37,270 nt of DNA, from positions 1 through 37,270 of the forward strand of contig JAJZQG010000064.1 in the NCBI GenBank assembly GCA_021847645.1, given 5' to 3'. The position numbers and the translations under genes were made by a program. Source of the stretch: Myxococcales bacterium (GTDB taxonomy: Bacteria; Myxococcota_A; Polyangia; Polyangiales; Polyangiaceae). Below the pieces are notes generated by a model. That model worked only from the letters and a program-made list of their open reading frames with translations, had not been told where the DNA came from and did no database searches. Shown piece by piece: positions 8,762-16,735 of the stretch. Position 1 is the stretch's first letter; the number at the start of each line of letters is the position of its first letter.

Positions 8762-8766
8762 GCCTG

Positions 8767-10680
8767 TCAGTCCTCGAGCGTAGAGACGTCGCCCTCGGGC
8801 AGCCCCATGGCCCGGGCCTTGAGCAGTCGCCGCATGATCTTGCCCGACCGGGTCTTGGGAAGCGCCGTGACGAACTCGATCTTCTCCGGCCTGGCAATCG
8901 GCCCCATCTCCGTCGCAACGTGCTTGATCAGCTCCTCGTTGAGCTCCGGGCTCGGCGCCCGCCCCGCTCGCAGGATGACGAACGCACGTATCGCATTGCC
9001 CTTCACCTCGTGCGGTATGCCGATGACCGCCGCCTCCGATACCGCCGGGTGGCTCACCAGGGCCGACTCGACCTCCGCCGTGCCCAGCCGGTAGCCCGAG
9101 ACCTTCAGCACGTCGTCCATGCGCCCGATGATCCAGAAGTAGCCGTCCTCGTCGACCCTGGCCGCGTCGCCGGTGAGGTACTTGCCGGGGAACGTGCTCC
9201 AATACTGCTCCACGTAGCGCTCCGGGTTCTTGTAGATACCCCGCAGCATCGACGGCCACGGGGCGGTGATCACCAGCTTGCCTTCCTCGCCCGGGCCGGC
9301 GGGCGTGCCGTCTTCCCTCAGCACCTGCGCCCCAATCCCCGGGAACGGCTTGGTGGCCGAGCCGGGCTTGAGGTCGAACGACGGCACTGGGCAGATCATG
9401 AAGGAGCCGGTTTCGGTCTGCCACCAGGTATCGATGATCGGACAGCGCTCCCCGCCGATGACACGGTGATACCAGCGCCAGGCCTCGGGGTTGATCGGCT
9501 CGCCCACGGTGCCCAGCAGCCGCAAGCTCGTCAGGTCGTGGCGGTTGGGCCAGGCCTCGCCGAAACGCATCAGGCCGCGGATCGCCGTGGGCGCCGCATA
9601 CAGGATCGAGATGCCCTGCTTCTCGACGATCTTCCACCAGCGGTCCGGATAGGGATACGTGGGAGCACCCTCGTAGATCAGCGAGGTCATGCCCAGTATC
9701 AAGGGCGCATAAACGATGTAGCTGTGCCCCGTGATCCACCCCGGATCGGCCGCACACCAGTAGCGGTCCTCGGGCCGCACGTCGAACGCGTAGTTCATCG
9801 TCGTGGCGATCCCTACCTGGTAGCCGCCGTGCGTGTGCACGATCGCCTTCGGCTTGCCCGTCGTGCCCGAGGTGTACAGAAGGAAGAGCGGATCCTCGGC
9901 GTCCATGACCTCGGTCGCGCAGCGCGTGGCCCCCACCGCCTTCGCAATCGGCAGGCCCATCAGCTCGTCATAGAAGTAGTCGCGCCCCGGCTCCATGCTC
10001 ACCGGCTCGCGGGTGCGACGTACCACGATCACGTGCTCCACCGTGCCCGCGCGCTCCAGCGCCTGATCGGCAATCGACTTGAGCGGCACCGTCTTGCCCC
10101 GCATGAAGCCGCCGTCCGCGGTGATGAGCACCTTGGACTCCGAGTCCTGGATGCGCTCTCCCAACGCCTCCACCGAGAACCCCCCGTAGACCACCGAATG
10201 CACCGCCCCGATCTTGGCGCACGCCAACATGGCTATCGGCAACTCCAGAATCCTCGGCAGGTAGATCGTCACCCGGTCGCCCTTGTGGACTCCCATGCTC
10301 TTGAGCACGTTCGCGAACTGACAGACCTCCCGGTTCAGGGCGAAGAACGACAGCGTCCGGATCTCGCCGCTCTCGCCTTCCCAAATGAATGCCAGCTTGT
10401 TCCTCGTCGCCGTGGCCTGGTGGCGATCGAGCGCGTTGAGGATGATGTTCGTCTTGCCCCCGACAAACCACTTGTAGAAGGGCGGATTCGAGTCATCCAG
10501 GGCCTTGTCCCACGGCGCGTACCACGCGAGCTCCTTGGCGCGGTCCTCCCAGAACTTCACCGGGTCGCGCTCGGCCTCCCGGCGTAATGCGTCGTAGTCC
10601 TTGACGCGGGAGCTCTGCCGAACCTGCGCCGATGGCACCACAACTGCCGTACGATCCTGATCGTTTCCGCTGCGTTCCAT
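8767..10680 (-). CDS. acs: acetyl-CoA synthetase
   Basis: The protein has 637 residues and converts acetate, ATP and CoA to acetyl-CoA via acetyl-AMP in the cytoplasm. The adenylate-forming signature YTSGTTGKPK is present. Also present are TWWQTETG, the downstream TGDAARVDEDGYFWIIGR block, and the C-terminal TRSGKIMRR whose Lys (about 614) is the residue acetylated to switch off the enzyme in other bacteria. The start is the ATG at 10680 with AGGGG 6-9 nt upstream; an earlier in-frame start at 10719 is less good. Length and motif order fit full-length Acs. It is transcribed alone, converging on the barrel gene. A propionyl-CoA synthetase is the main alternative, but WWQTETG and overall length favour acetate. 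Confidence 0.95.
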   Translation of the reverse strand: MERSGNDQDRTAVVVPSAQVRQSSRVKDYDALRREAERDPVKFWEDRAKELAWYAPWDKALDDSNPPFYKWFVGGKTNIILNALDRHQATATRNKLAFIWEGESGEIRTLSFFALNREVCQFANVLKSMGVHKGDRVTIYLPRILELPIAMLACAKIGAVHSVVYGGFSVEALGERIQDSESKVLITADGGFMRGKTVPLKSIADQALERAGTVEHVIVVRRTREPVSMEPGRDYFYDELMGLPIAKAVGATRCATEVMDAEDPLFLLYTSGTTGKPKAIVHTHGGYQVGIATTMNYAFDVRPEDRYWCAADPGWITGHSYIVYAPLILGMTSLIYEGAPTYPYPDRWWKIVEKQGISILYAAPTAIRGLMRFGEAWPNRHDLTSLRLLGTVGEPINPEAWRWYHRVIGGERCPIIDTWWQTETGSFMICPVPSFDLKPGSATKPFPGIGAQVLREDGTPAGPGEEGKLVITAPWPSMLRGIYKNPERYVEQYWSTFPGKYLTGDAARVDEDGYFWIIGRMDDVLKVSGYRLGTAEVESALVSHPAVSEAAVIGIPHEVKGNAIRAFVILRAGRAPSPELNEELIKHVATEMGPIARPEKIEFVTALPKTRSGKIMRRLLKARAMGLPEGDVSTLED

Positions 10681-10827
10681 GTCGACCCCTCTCGCGTGTC
10701 GGCTGGTGACAACCAGCAACCGGTGGCAAGGCTATGGCGCCGGGAGCGACTGGCGCAAGGCCCGCACCTCGCATGGGTCGGGCAAAGGGCTCGCGCAGCG
10801 CGCCCCTCGGACCGCGAGCGCGACGCT

Positions 10828-11388
10828 CTAGCCCTCGGTCACCAGCACCGGCTCGGCCTCGCCGCCGCCCAAGTACGGATCGACTTCCCGCAGCATGCGC
10901 CGCGTCCGCCCGCTCTCGCCACTGACCAGCAGCGCCACGAAGTGCAGGCCATCGACGACCGAGGCGACCTTGTCCGCGATCACCAGCACCCAGCCCTCCA
11001 ACGTGGTCGGCGCCGGTCCGAGCGGGTACATGTGAGGCGTGATAGCCAGACACACCGCTTCGCGCTCTCCCATCTGCGCCGCGACTTCCGCCGCAATGGC
11101 GCCGTGCGTCGACAACGTGCCGAGCCGCGAGTGCAGGTCATGCAGCAACGCAGCGCGCGCGCACACGCGGCGGTCCGCGCCCATCAGCCCGGCGATCCAA
11201 GCGGCATAACGGGCCGAACGCCGCAGGTGATCGCTCTTGCGGCCGCCGTGGTGCAGCTGGAAGTGAGTCTCGAGGAACGTGGGATGACGCAACAAGTCGG
11301 AGAGGTCGTCGTCGCGGCGCGCCAGGTCTTCGGATTCGGTCTTCACCAGCGACGTCGGGGGCAAGCGGTCCTGGGCGGGGTCGTGCAT
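10828..11388 (-). CDS. HD-domain hydrolase
   Basis: The protein has 186 residues from the ATG at 11388. An HD-superfamily pattern is visible: His54 (SDHLRRSARYAAWIA), the His-Asp pair in LLHDL (83-84), His95 (STHGAIAA), His119 (TPHMYP) and a late Asp (ADK, about 139). The HGA...HMYPL...ADK spacing resembles a group of predicted HD hydrolases seen in many bacteria, whose substrate is not known. HD proteins act as metal-dependent phosphohydrolases on nucleotides or related compounds. A GTG at 11424 would add 12 residues but has no Shine-Dalgarno. No signal peptide or regulatory domain is present. Confidence 0.8.
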   Translation of the reverse strand: MHDPAQDRLPPTSLVKTESEDLARRDDDLSDLLRHPTFLETHFQLHHGGRKSDHLRRSARYAAWIAGLMGADRRVCARAALLHDLHSRLGTLSTHGAIAAEVAAQMGEREAVCLAITPHMYPLGPAPTTLEGWVLVIADKVASVVDGLHFVALLVSGESGRTRRMLREVDPYLGGGEAEPVLVTEG

Positions 11389-12115
11389 CGCCTGCGGACC
11401 GAGCACATCGCGTGCCGCGGGCACGATTGAGATTTCGGGCAGTTGAGCTCATCGCCCCGGCGATGGTCTGCGAATCTGAGGCGCTGGGTTGCATCAGCGA
11501 ATCGGGTAACGCGAGCTCGCGCGACGACGATCACCAAGTGCAATCCATGCTGCGCCGCGGCGCGCTGCCGGACCGCCTCAGCGCGACCGGCTGCACGCTG
11601 CACCCCAGGGCCCACACCGCCCCACAGAGCATGGTGCCCGTCGGCGTGCCGCCGATCGCTATTGCGGAGTCCTCGGGATAGCGGAGCGTCGAGACGGGCC
11701 GGTGGGATCGTGGCGAGGGATTCGATCGTCGGCTGCACAACTCGCGCGCCCTGGTGGCAGGGGCAATTCGCAGGTTGCGCAACGCCTTGCACAACTCGGC
11801 CACGCGGCGTGCGGCCACCTAGGAGGAATCCTGGTTCACGGGAAAACGAGGGCGGTTCTGCGGCGGAACGTGTCTTGCTTGGACGTACTGCGCTGGCAGG
11901 CCACTGCGATGATTACCTCCCTCGGCTCACACGCTCGGCTCTGTCGCGCAGCCTTCGTAGCAGGCGGCGTGTCCGACGGCCCAGGGAGGCACCGGGGCAG
12001 CCAGCGCGAGTCCCGGCAGGGACTCCATCGCAAGGCTGCGGCCCGGCTCCTGCAATGTTCCGGGCTGCGCCTGCTTCGAAATCACTCCCGTTGCGGTGAG
12101 GAAGGGTAGGACACG
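11389..12115. other. gene-free stretch
   Basis: About 730 nt between the HD gene and the protease gene. Open frames exist on both strands but none has a signal, family motif or consistent third-position bias; their translations are Arg/Pro/Cys-rich shadows. The last 20 nt carry the strong Shine-Dalgarno (GGAAGGG and TAGG) of the protease gene, so at least its promoter should lie here. Nothing else was recognised. Confidence 0.6.
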
Positions 12116-13405
12116 ATGAGCGAAAGTTCTCGCACTCGATTGGGGCTTGCGGCGATCATCTTCGGCTGTCTGGGAGCGGCCTGCGCAGTCCAAAGCGGGA
12201 CGGGCTGGTCGACCGAGTCTTCGGGCGAGGGAAATCAATCGCCGATCATCGGCGGCTCCCTGGCCTCGGCGTACCCGGAATCCGCTCTCATCGACTTCAC
12301 CGCAAGCGGCGGCAGCTACGCTTGTTCGGGCTCCCTGATCGCGCCCTCGGTCGTGCTCACGGCCGGACACTGCGTCGATGGCGCGTCGAACTGGAAGATC
12401 ACGCTTCCGTTCGCCAGCAAGCAGACCGCCAAGGGCCTGAGCGCGACGACCTACGACTGGGCGGAGAACGGCGCCGAGTCGGTCAACCCCAACCATCACG
12501 ACATCGGCCTCATCTTCCTCGACCAGAAGCTCACCCTGCCGAGCTGGCCGGTGCTGGCGAGCGCCGCCTCGGCGAACGGCACGTCCATCGTCAATGTCGG
12601 CCGCATCAACAATGGGTCATTCTCGAGCACGTCCCTGTATGTGAGCAAGCCGTTGACGATCAGCAACGCGAGCTCGTACGGATATCCGTATGACTATGTC
12701 GCCAACGAGATCATCGAGTCGGGCGACTCGGGCGGGCCGGACATCCTCAATGGCTCCTCGCCTCACAAGATCGTGGCGGTGAACTCTGGCGCGGGCGGCG
12801 GAACCGAGGTCCTGGCGCGGGTCGATCTGCTCTACAGCTGGATCAACCAGCAGGTCAACGCGCACGGCGGATACGCTACCGGCTCGGGCGGCACCGGCGG
12901 CTCGGGCGGCGGCAGCACCGGCGGCTCGGGCGGCGGCAGCACCGGCGGCTCGGGCGGCGGCAGCACCGGCGGCTCGGGCGGCAGCGGCACCGGCGGCTCG
13001 GGCGGCAGCAGCACCGGCGGCTCGGGTGGCTCGGGCGGCACCGCCACGTGCTCCCACGACATGTGCGCGACCGGTGGAACCCTGAAGTCGAACTGCGACC
13101 CTTGCGTCAACCAGATCTGCTCCGCCGATTCCTATTGCTGCTCGACCAAGTGGGACTCCCAGTGCGTCAGCGAGGTCGGATCCATCTGCAACAAGACGTG
13201 CGGCGGCACGGGCGGCTCCGGTGGTTCCGGCGGCTCGACGTCCACCTGCTCGCACAGCATCTGCTCGTCGGGCACGAAGCTCACGTCGAGCTGCGACACC
13301 TGCGCCCAGACGATCTGCGCGTACGACCCGTACTGCTGCTCGACGAAGTGGGACTCCCAGTGCGTCGGCGAGGTCGGCTCCTTCTGCGGGCTGGCGTGCA
13401 ACTAG
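12116..13405 (+). CDS. secreted trypsin-like serine protease with Cys-rich modules
   Basis: The protein has 429 residues. A signal peptide with a lipobox-like LGAAC (Cys23) is followed by a short propeptide and IIGG (44-47), the usual new N-terminus of activated chymotrypsin-fold proteases. The catalytic triad is His85 (LTAGHC), Asp129 (HHDIGLIFL) and Ser205 (GDSGGP). From about 255 to 311 runs a Gly/Ser/Thr linker encoded by a 24-bp repeat. Two copies of a 51-52 residue module follow (about 312-362 and 378-429), each with ten Cys and the shared core YCCSTKWDSQCV-EVGS-C, separated by another Gly/Ser linker. Such modules occur in secreted myxobacterial proteins and may bind a surface or partner; that is inference. 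The start is firm because of the strong Shine-Dalgarno just upstream. It is likely exported and possibly lipidated. Confidence 0.92.
   Translation: MSESSRTRLGLAAIIFGCLGAACAVQSGTGWSTESSGEGNQSPIIGGSLASAYPESALIDFTASGGSYACSGSLIAPSVVLTAGHCVDGASNWKITLPFASKQTAKGLSATTYDWAENGAESVNPNHHDIGLIFLDQKLTLPSWPVLASAASANGTSIVNVGRINNGSFSSTSLYVSKPLTISNASSYGYPYDYVANEIIESGDSGGPDILNGSSPHKIVAVNSGAGGGTEVLARVDLLYSWINQQVNAHGGYATGSGGTGGSGGGSTGGSGGGSTGGSGGGSTGGSGGSGTGGSGGSSTGGSGGSGGTATCSHDMCATGGTLKSNCDPCVNQICSADSYCCSTKWDSQCVSEVGSICNKTCGGTGGSGGSGGSTSTCSHSICSSGTKLTSSCDTCAQTICAYDPYCCSTKWDSQCVGEVGSFCGLACN
12893..13012. repeat. 24-bp coding tandem repeat
   Basis: Five head-to-tail copies of a 24-bp unit beginning ACCGGCGGCTCGGGC encode TGGSGGGS-type linker in the protease gene. 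The first three copies are identical; the last two carry changes in the final codons. Unit length is a multiple of 3, so copy-number change would only lengthen or shorten the linker. Confidence 0.95.
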
Positions 13406-13434
13406 CCTGACGACACGGGCGAGCGCGATCGACG

Positions 13435-13457
13435 GGCCGCCCGCCGGTCGTGCGGCC
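13435..13457. terminator. possible bidirectional terminator
   Basis: GGCCGC (13435-13440) and GCGGCC (13452-13457) can pair around an 11-nt loop in the 54-nt gap between the convergent protease and acyl-CoA dehydrogenase genes. There is no T-run on either side, so this is a weak candidate in a GC-rich background. Confidence 0.3.
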
Positions 13458-13459
13458 GC

Positions 13460-15073
13460 TCACGGCTCCGCGAGCACAGCCTCGATCTTGTCGAGCCCCG
13501 GCGACGCATCCACGCGATTCATCACCGTGAACGCGGCCTCGGCTTGGTGCTCCAAGCGCTCGGTCGCATACAGCGCAATCGCCAGCTCCCGGCTCGTCTG
13601 CGGTGTCGCCCCCGGGGGCACCGATCCCGAGGCGCGCAGCAGCACGGCGAGCATGGCATACGTGGGAATCATCACGTCGGCCATGGCGCTCTGCAGCGAT
13701 TGGCGCTCGAACAGCTTGAAGCCGTGGGTCTTGCGAATCCGAGCCAGGGCTTCTCCCAGCTTCGCCAGCAGCCGATCGAACGCCTCGGCGGCCTCGCGCA
13801 GCTCGTCGCCCACCACCGGCGCGGCTTTGGGCAGGCTCAGCAGCGTGGCGGACGGCCACGACAGGGTCGCCGAGGCCAGGTGCAGGCGCAGCACGTCGTT
13901 GGCGCCTTCGAAGATGCGCGTCACGCGCGTGTCGCGCAGGCGACGCGCCATGCCGGCGTCTTCGATGTAGCCCATGCCGCCCATCAGCTGCACGCCCCGG
14001 TCGATGACGTTCCAACTGCCTTCCGATGCGATGATCTTCGCTACGGTCGAGTCTAAGGCGATGTCGCCCAACCCCGCATCGTAGATGTCGCTCGTCAAGC
14101 GAATCACGCTCTCGACGGTGTAAACGTCCGCCGTGCACTGGGCGAGCTGCTCGCGCACCAAGGGGAAGCGATCGAGGGTGCGACCGAACTGCACGCGCTC
14201 CGCGGTATGGGCGCGGGCGGCCGCCAGCGCCGCCTGAGCCGACCCCAGGCACCCGGCCGCCATGAACGTGCGTCCCCAGGTCAGCGCCGCATGCGCGTGC
14301 TCCAGGCCCTTCGACACCTCGCCCAGCACGTGATCCCGCGGAATCTCCACGTTGTCGAAGTCGATCGTGATCGTCGACGACCCCTTGAGACCCAACTTGT
14401 GCTCCTCGGCCCCGCGCTGCACGCCCGGCCACGCCGGGTCGACCAACACCATCGTATGGCCGGACCTCGCCCCGCCCAGCCCCGGGCTGGCAGCCAGCAC
14501 CGTCAGCACGCCGCACAGCCCGCCGTTCGTCACATAGCACTTCGTGCCGTTGAGCAGCAGCTTGCCGTCGACCTCCTTGAGCGTCGAGCGCACGCCGGCG
14601 ATGTCCGACCCGGCGTTGGGCTCCGTAGCCGCGAAGGCGGCAATCCGCTCGCCCGAGGCCACGTGCGGCAGGTAGCGCTCCTGCAGCTCCGGCCTCGCCA
14701 GGTGAATCAGGCAGTACAGCCCCAAGCCCGAGTGCAGCCCGACGCACGTCGCCAACGAGCCGTTGTACGAGCTGAGCTCGGCGACCACGCGCGTCGCCGC
14801 CTTGACCGACAAGCCCGCGCCGCCCAGCTTCTCGGGGATCGTCAGGCCGAACCAGCCCTGCTCGGCCACCTGCGCAAGCATCTCCTTGCCCAGCGCGCCC
14901 CGCTTGTCGATGGCCTCGCTGTCGACCTGCGTTCGGCCGTAGCGGCGGACCTCGCCGAGCAGCGCGGCGAGCACCTCGCCTTCGTCCGGATCGCGAGAGG
15001 GCTGCGCCACACGCTTCGACAGGTCGGGGAAGGCGTTGAGGAGCGGGGTGAACATGTCTTGCTTGCTTGCCAT
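13460..15073 (-). CDS. acyl-CoA dehydrogenase family flavoprotein
   Basis: The protein has 537 residues, last gene of the ketosynthase operon. Family signatures are clear: FAATEPNAGSDI (flavin/substrate site), the middle beta domain with KLGLKGSSTITIDFDNV, RVQFGRTLDRF, the QLMGGMGYIEDAGMAR block and IFEGANDVLR, whose Glu sits where medium-chain enzymes keep the catalytic base. At 537 residues it is longer than the usual 380-400. The extra C-terminal helical region (about 410-537) and a longer N-terminus resemble the VLCAD/ACAD9-like branch. It should use FAD to put a double bond into an acyl thioester; here that could be an acyl-ACP rather than acyl-CoA (inference from context). The ATG at 15073 has AAGGTGAG upstream and lies 19 nt after the radical SAM stop. 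Confidence 0.9.
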   Translation of the reverse strand: MASKQDMFTPLLNAFPDLSKRVAQPSRDPDEGEVLAALLGEVRRYGRTQVDSEAIDKRGALGKEMLAQVAEQGWFGLTIPEKLGGAGLSVKAATRVVAELSSYNGSLATCVGLHSGLGLYCLIHLARPELQERYLPHVASGERIAAFAATEPNAGSDIAGVRSTLKEVDGKLLLNGTKCYVTNGGLCGVLTVLAASPGLGGARSGHTMVLVDPAWPGVQRGAEEHKLGLKGSSTITIDFDNVEIPRDHVLGEVSKGLEHAHAALTWGRTFMAAGCLGSAQAALAAARAHTAERVQFGRTLDRFPLVREQLAQCTADVYTVESVIRLTSDIYDAGLGDIALDSTVAKIIASEGSWNVIDRGVQLMGGMGYIEDAGMARRLRDTRVTRIFEGANDVLRLHLASATLSWPSATLLSLPKAAPVVGDELREAAEAFDRLLAKLGEALARIRKTHGFKLFERQSLQSAMADVMIPTYAMLAVLLRASGSVPPGATPQTSRELAIALYATERLEHQAEAAFTVMNRVDASPGLDKIEAVLAEP

Positions 15074-15092
15074 GGGCTCACCTTGCGCGGAA

Positions 15093-16394
15093 TCAGAACT
15101 GGATCGTCCGGTCCCGGTGATCGAGGGATTGCAGGTGCATCTTGTCCTTGTAGAACTCCCGCCACAGGTCCAGATACCCTTGCAGGAGGCGATCGGGCGT
15201 CATCTGCTTGGGCCGGAATACCACGTTGGCGTCGTTGTAGTGGCTCCAGGTCGTATCGATGATACGACCCTGCTCCTGCATCTGGTGCCACGCGGGCGTG
15301 CCGGGGTACGGCGTGAAGATCGCGAACTCGGTCTTGTCCACGCCGGCCTTGCGTCCGAACTCCAGCATCCGGTCGAACACCCCCTCGTCGTCGGTGTCAT
15401 TGCCCACCAGCAGCGAGGTGTAGGGCTCGATGTCGAACTCGTGGCACCGCTCGATCGACGCCACGGCCTTGCGCATGGAGTCCGGGTCTCCGGTGCCGAA
15501 GGCCTTGCGCGTGATCGGGTCGAAGCCGCAGACGAGGTAGAAGCGGTTGACCCCGGCCTCGCTGATCTCGCGCAGCAGCTTGGGGTCGAGCGACAGAATC
15601 ATCGGCATGCTGATACCGATGTAGCTGACCTTCTCGCCGCGGGGGCGCGGGTCCCGCTTGAGGCCCTCGAGAAACGAGCGGAAGTGGCGCCGGGCGCCTG
15701 AGAAGAAGAAGAATGACGTGTCCTCGGTCAGCGCGGCGCGCTTGCCCCGACGCGCCAGATCCGCGAGCGCCGTGAGCATGGTCTGCTCCGGAATCAGACG
15801 AAGCTTGTTGCGCATCACCCCGGGCAGCACGCAGGCGTCGCAGCTCAGCGGACAGCCCCGGGAGGTCTGCAGCGGATAGTCGTCGGGGTGCAGGGCCGGG
15901 TCCTCGGCGTCCACGTACATGTCAATTTTCGGCGGGGGCAGGTTCGCCAGATCGTAGTCCGGGTCCGCGTCGTAGCGCGGCTTGAGCTCCCCCCGGGCAG
16001 CGTCGGCCAGGAGCCTGGGCCACACGGCCTCTCCCTCGCCCACCACGATCGAGTCGAAGTGCTCCTTGGCCACGTGGGGCATCATCGAAGGGAAAATGCC
16101 CCCTGCCACGACTTTCTTCCCCGCAGCCCGCAGCATGTCGCCGATCTGCATCGCCCGCGTGGCCGCGGGTGTGAAGAACGACAGCGCATACAGATCCGCC
16201 TCCAGAGCCAGGCTGAAGGGCTTGAGCCGGTCGTCGTGGAATGCCACCTCCACCTGCGGCGGCGTGACCGCCGCCAGGCTCGCCATTCCCAAGGACGGAC
16301 CCCCGAGGTACTCGTCGCACGGAACGGCCTCCGTCAGCTCGGGGTGCGACTGCGCATGGCGCTCGAATCGGGGGTAGACGAACTGTACTTTCAT
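15093..16394 (-). CDS. B12-binding-type radical SAM enzyme
   Basis: The protein has 433 residues. The N-terminal about 145 residues have the Rossmann-like pattern of the cobalamin-binding region found in this class (DLYALSFF, KVVAGGIFPSMMPHVA, IVVGEGE). I do not see a clear DxHxxG cobalamin loop, so B12 binding is uncertain. The radical SAM cluster motif is SRGCPLSCDAC (Cys181, Cys185, Cys188), followed by a TIM-barrel-like region with LTEDTSFFF, YIGISMP, GVNRFYLVCGFD and EFAIFTPYPGTP. Relatives include BchE, HpnJ and cobalamin-dependent methylases, so methylation, ring formation or C-C rearrangement are all possible. The gene lies 86 nt downstream of the ACP gene and 19 nt upstream of the dehydrogenase. 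No signal peptide is seen. Confidence 0.9.
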   Translation of the reverse strand: MKVQFVYPRFERHAQSHPELTEAVPCDEYLGGPSLGMASLAAVTPPQVEVAFHDDRLKPFSLALEADLYALSFFTPAATRAMQIGDMLRAAGKKVVAGGIFPSMMPHVAKEHFDSIVVGEGEAVWPRLLADAARGELKPRYDADPDYDLANLPPPKIDMYVDAEDPALHPDDYPLQTSRGCPLSCDACVLPGVMRNKLRLIPEQTMLTALADLARRGKRAALTEDTSFFFFSGARRHFRSFLEGLKRDPRPRGEKVSYIGISMPMILSLDPKLLREISEAGVNRFYLVCGFDPITRKAFGTGDPDSMRKAVASIERCHEFDIEPYTSLLVGNDTDDEGVFDRMLEFGRKAGVDKTEFAIFTPYPGTPAWHQMQEQGRIIDTTWSHYNDANVVFRPKQMTPDRLLQGYLDLWREFYKDKMHLQSLDHRDRTIQF

Positions 16395-16480
16395 GTCGTC
16401 ATCCTGTCAGGCGTGGGGATGGGAGGTCAGCGGGCAACAAGGGTGCTCTGCAGCAACGACGCGGGCTCCGAAATCCCGGT

Positions 16481-16735
16481 TCAGCCGGGCATGACCTTCT
16501 GCAGGAACGCCACCACGTCGCCAACGGTCTTCACATCCTGCACTTCCTCGATGTCGACGTCCACTTCGTACTTCTCCGTGATGGCGGAGAGAAGCTCCAT
16601 CGCATTGAGCGAATCGAGGCCGATATCGTCGCGCAAGCGGTCAGCATCGTGAATCTCGCCCTTGAACTCGGGGCGAATCCTGCGAATGATGGCGTCGATA
16701 TCGCTGCGCATGGTCTTGGGGTTCACTTGGCTCAT
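16481..16735 (-). CDS. acyl carrier protein
   Basis: The protein has 84 residues and is strongly acidic in the second half. The phosphopantetheine attachment motif is GLDSLNAMELL with Ser42. Helix spacing and the C-terminal VGDVVAFLQ match type II ACPs. Its ATG overlaps the stop of the preceding reductase gene (ATGA at 16732-16735), so translation is probably coupled. A dedicated ACP inside a ketosynthase operon implies that the pathway works on a thioester-bound acyl chain. No phosphopantetheinyl transferase is in the window, so it must rely on one elsewhere. Confidence 0.95.
   Translation of the reverse strand: MSQVNPKTMRSDIDAIIRRIRPEFKGEIHDADRLRDDIGLDSLNAMELLSAITEKYEVDVDIEEVQDVKTVGDVVAFLQKVMPG

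Noticed and set aside
11412-12109. Several frames of 90-220 codons in the gap before the protease gene
   Set aside because: No Shine-Dalgarno, signal or family pattern; both strands look equally poor.
12832-13110. Minus-strand Pro-rich frame (PPEPPVPPEPP)
   Set aside because: It is the complement of the Gly/Ser linker repeats of the protease gene.
16395-16480. 86-nt gap between ACP and radical SAM genes as an internal promoter or riboswitch
   Set aside because: Too short for a cobalamin riboswitch and no recognisable box or promoter was seen.
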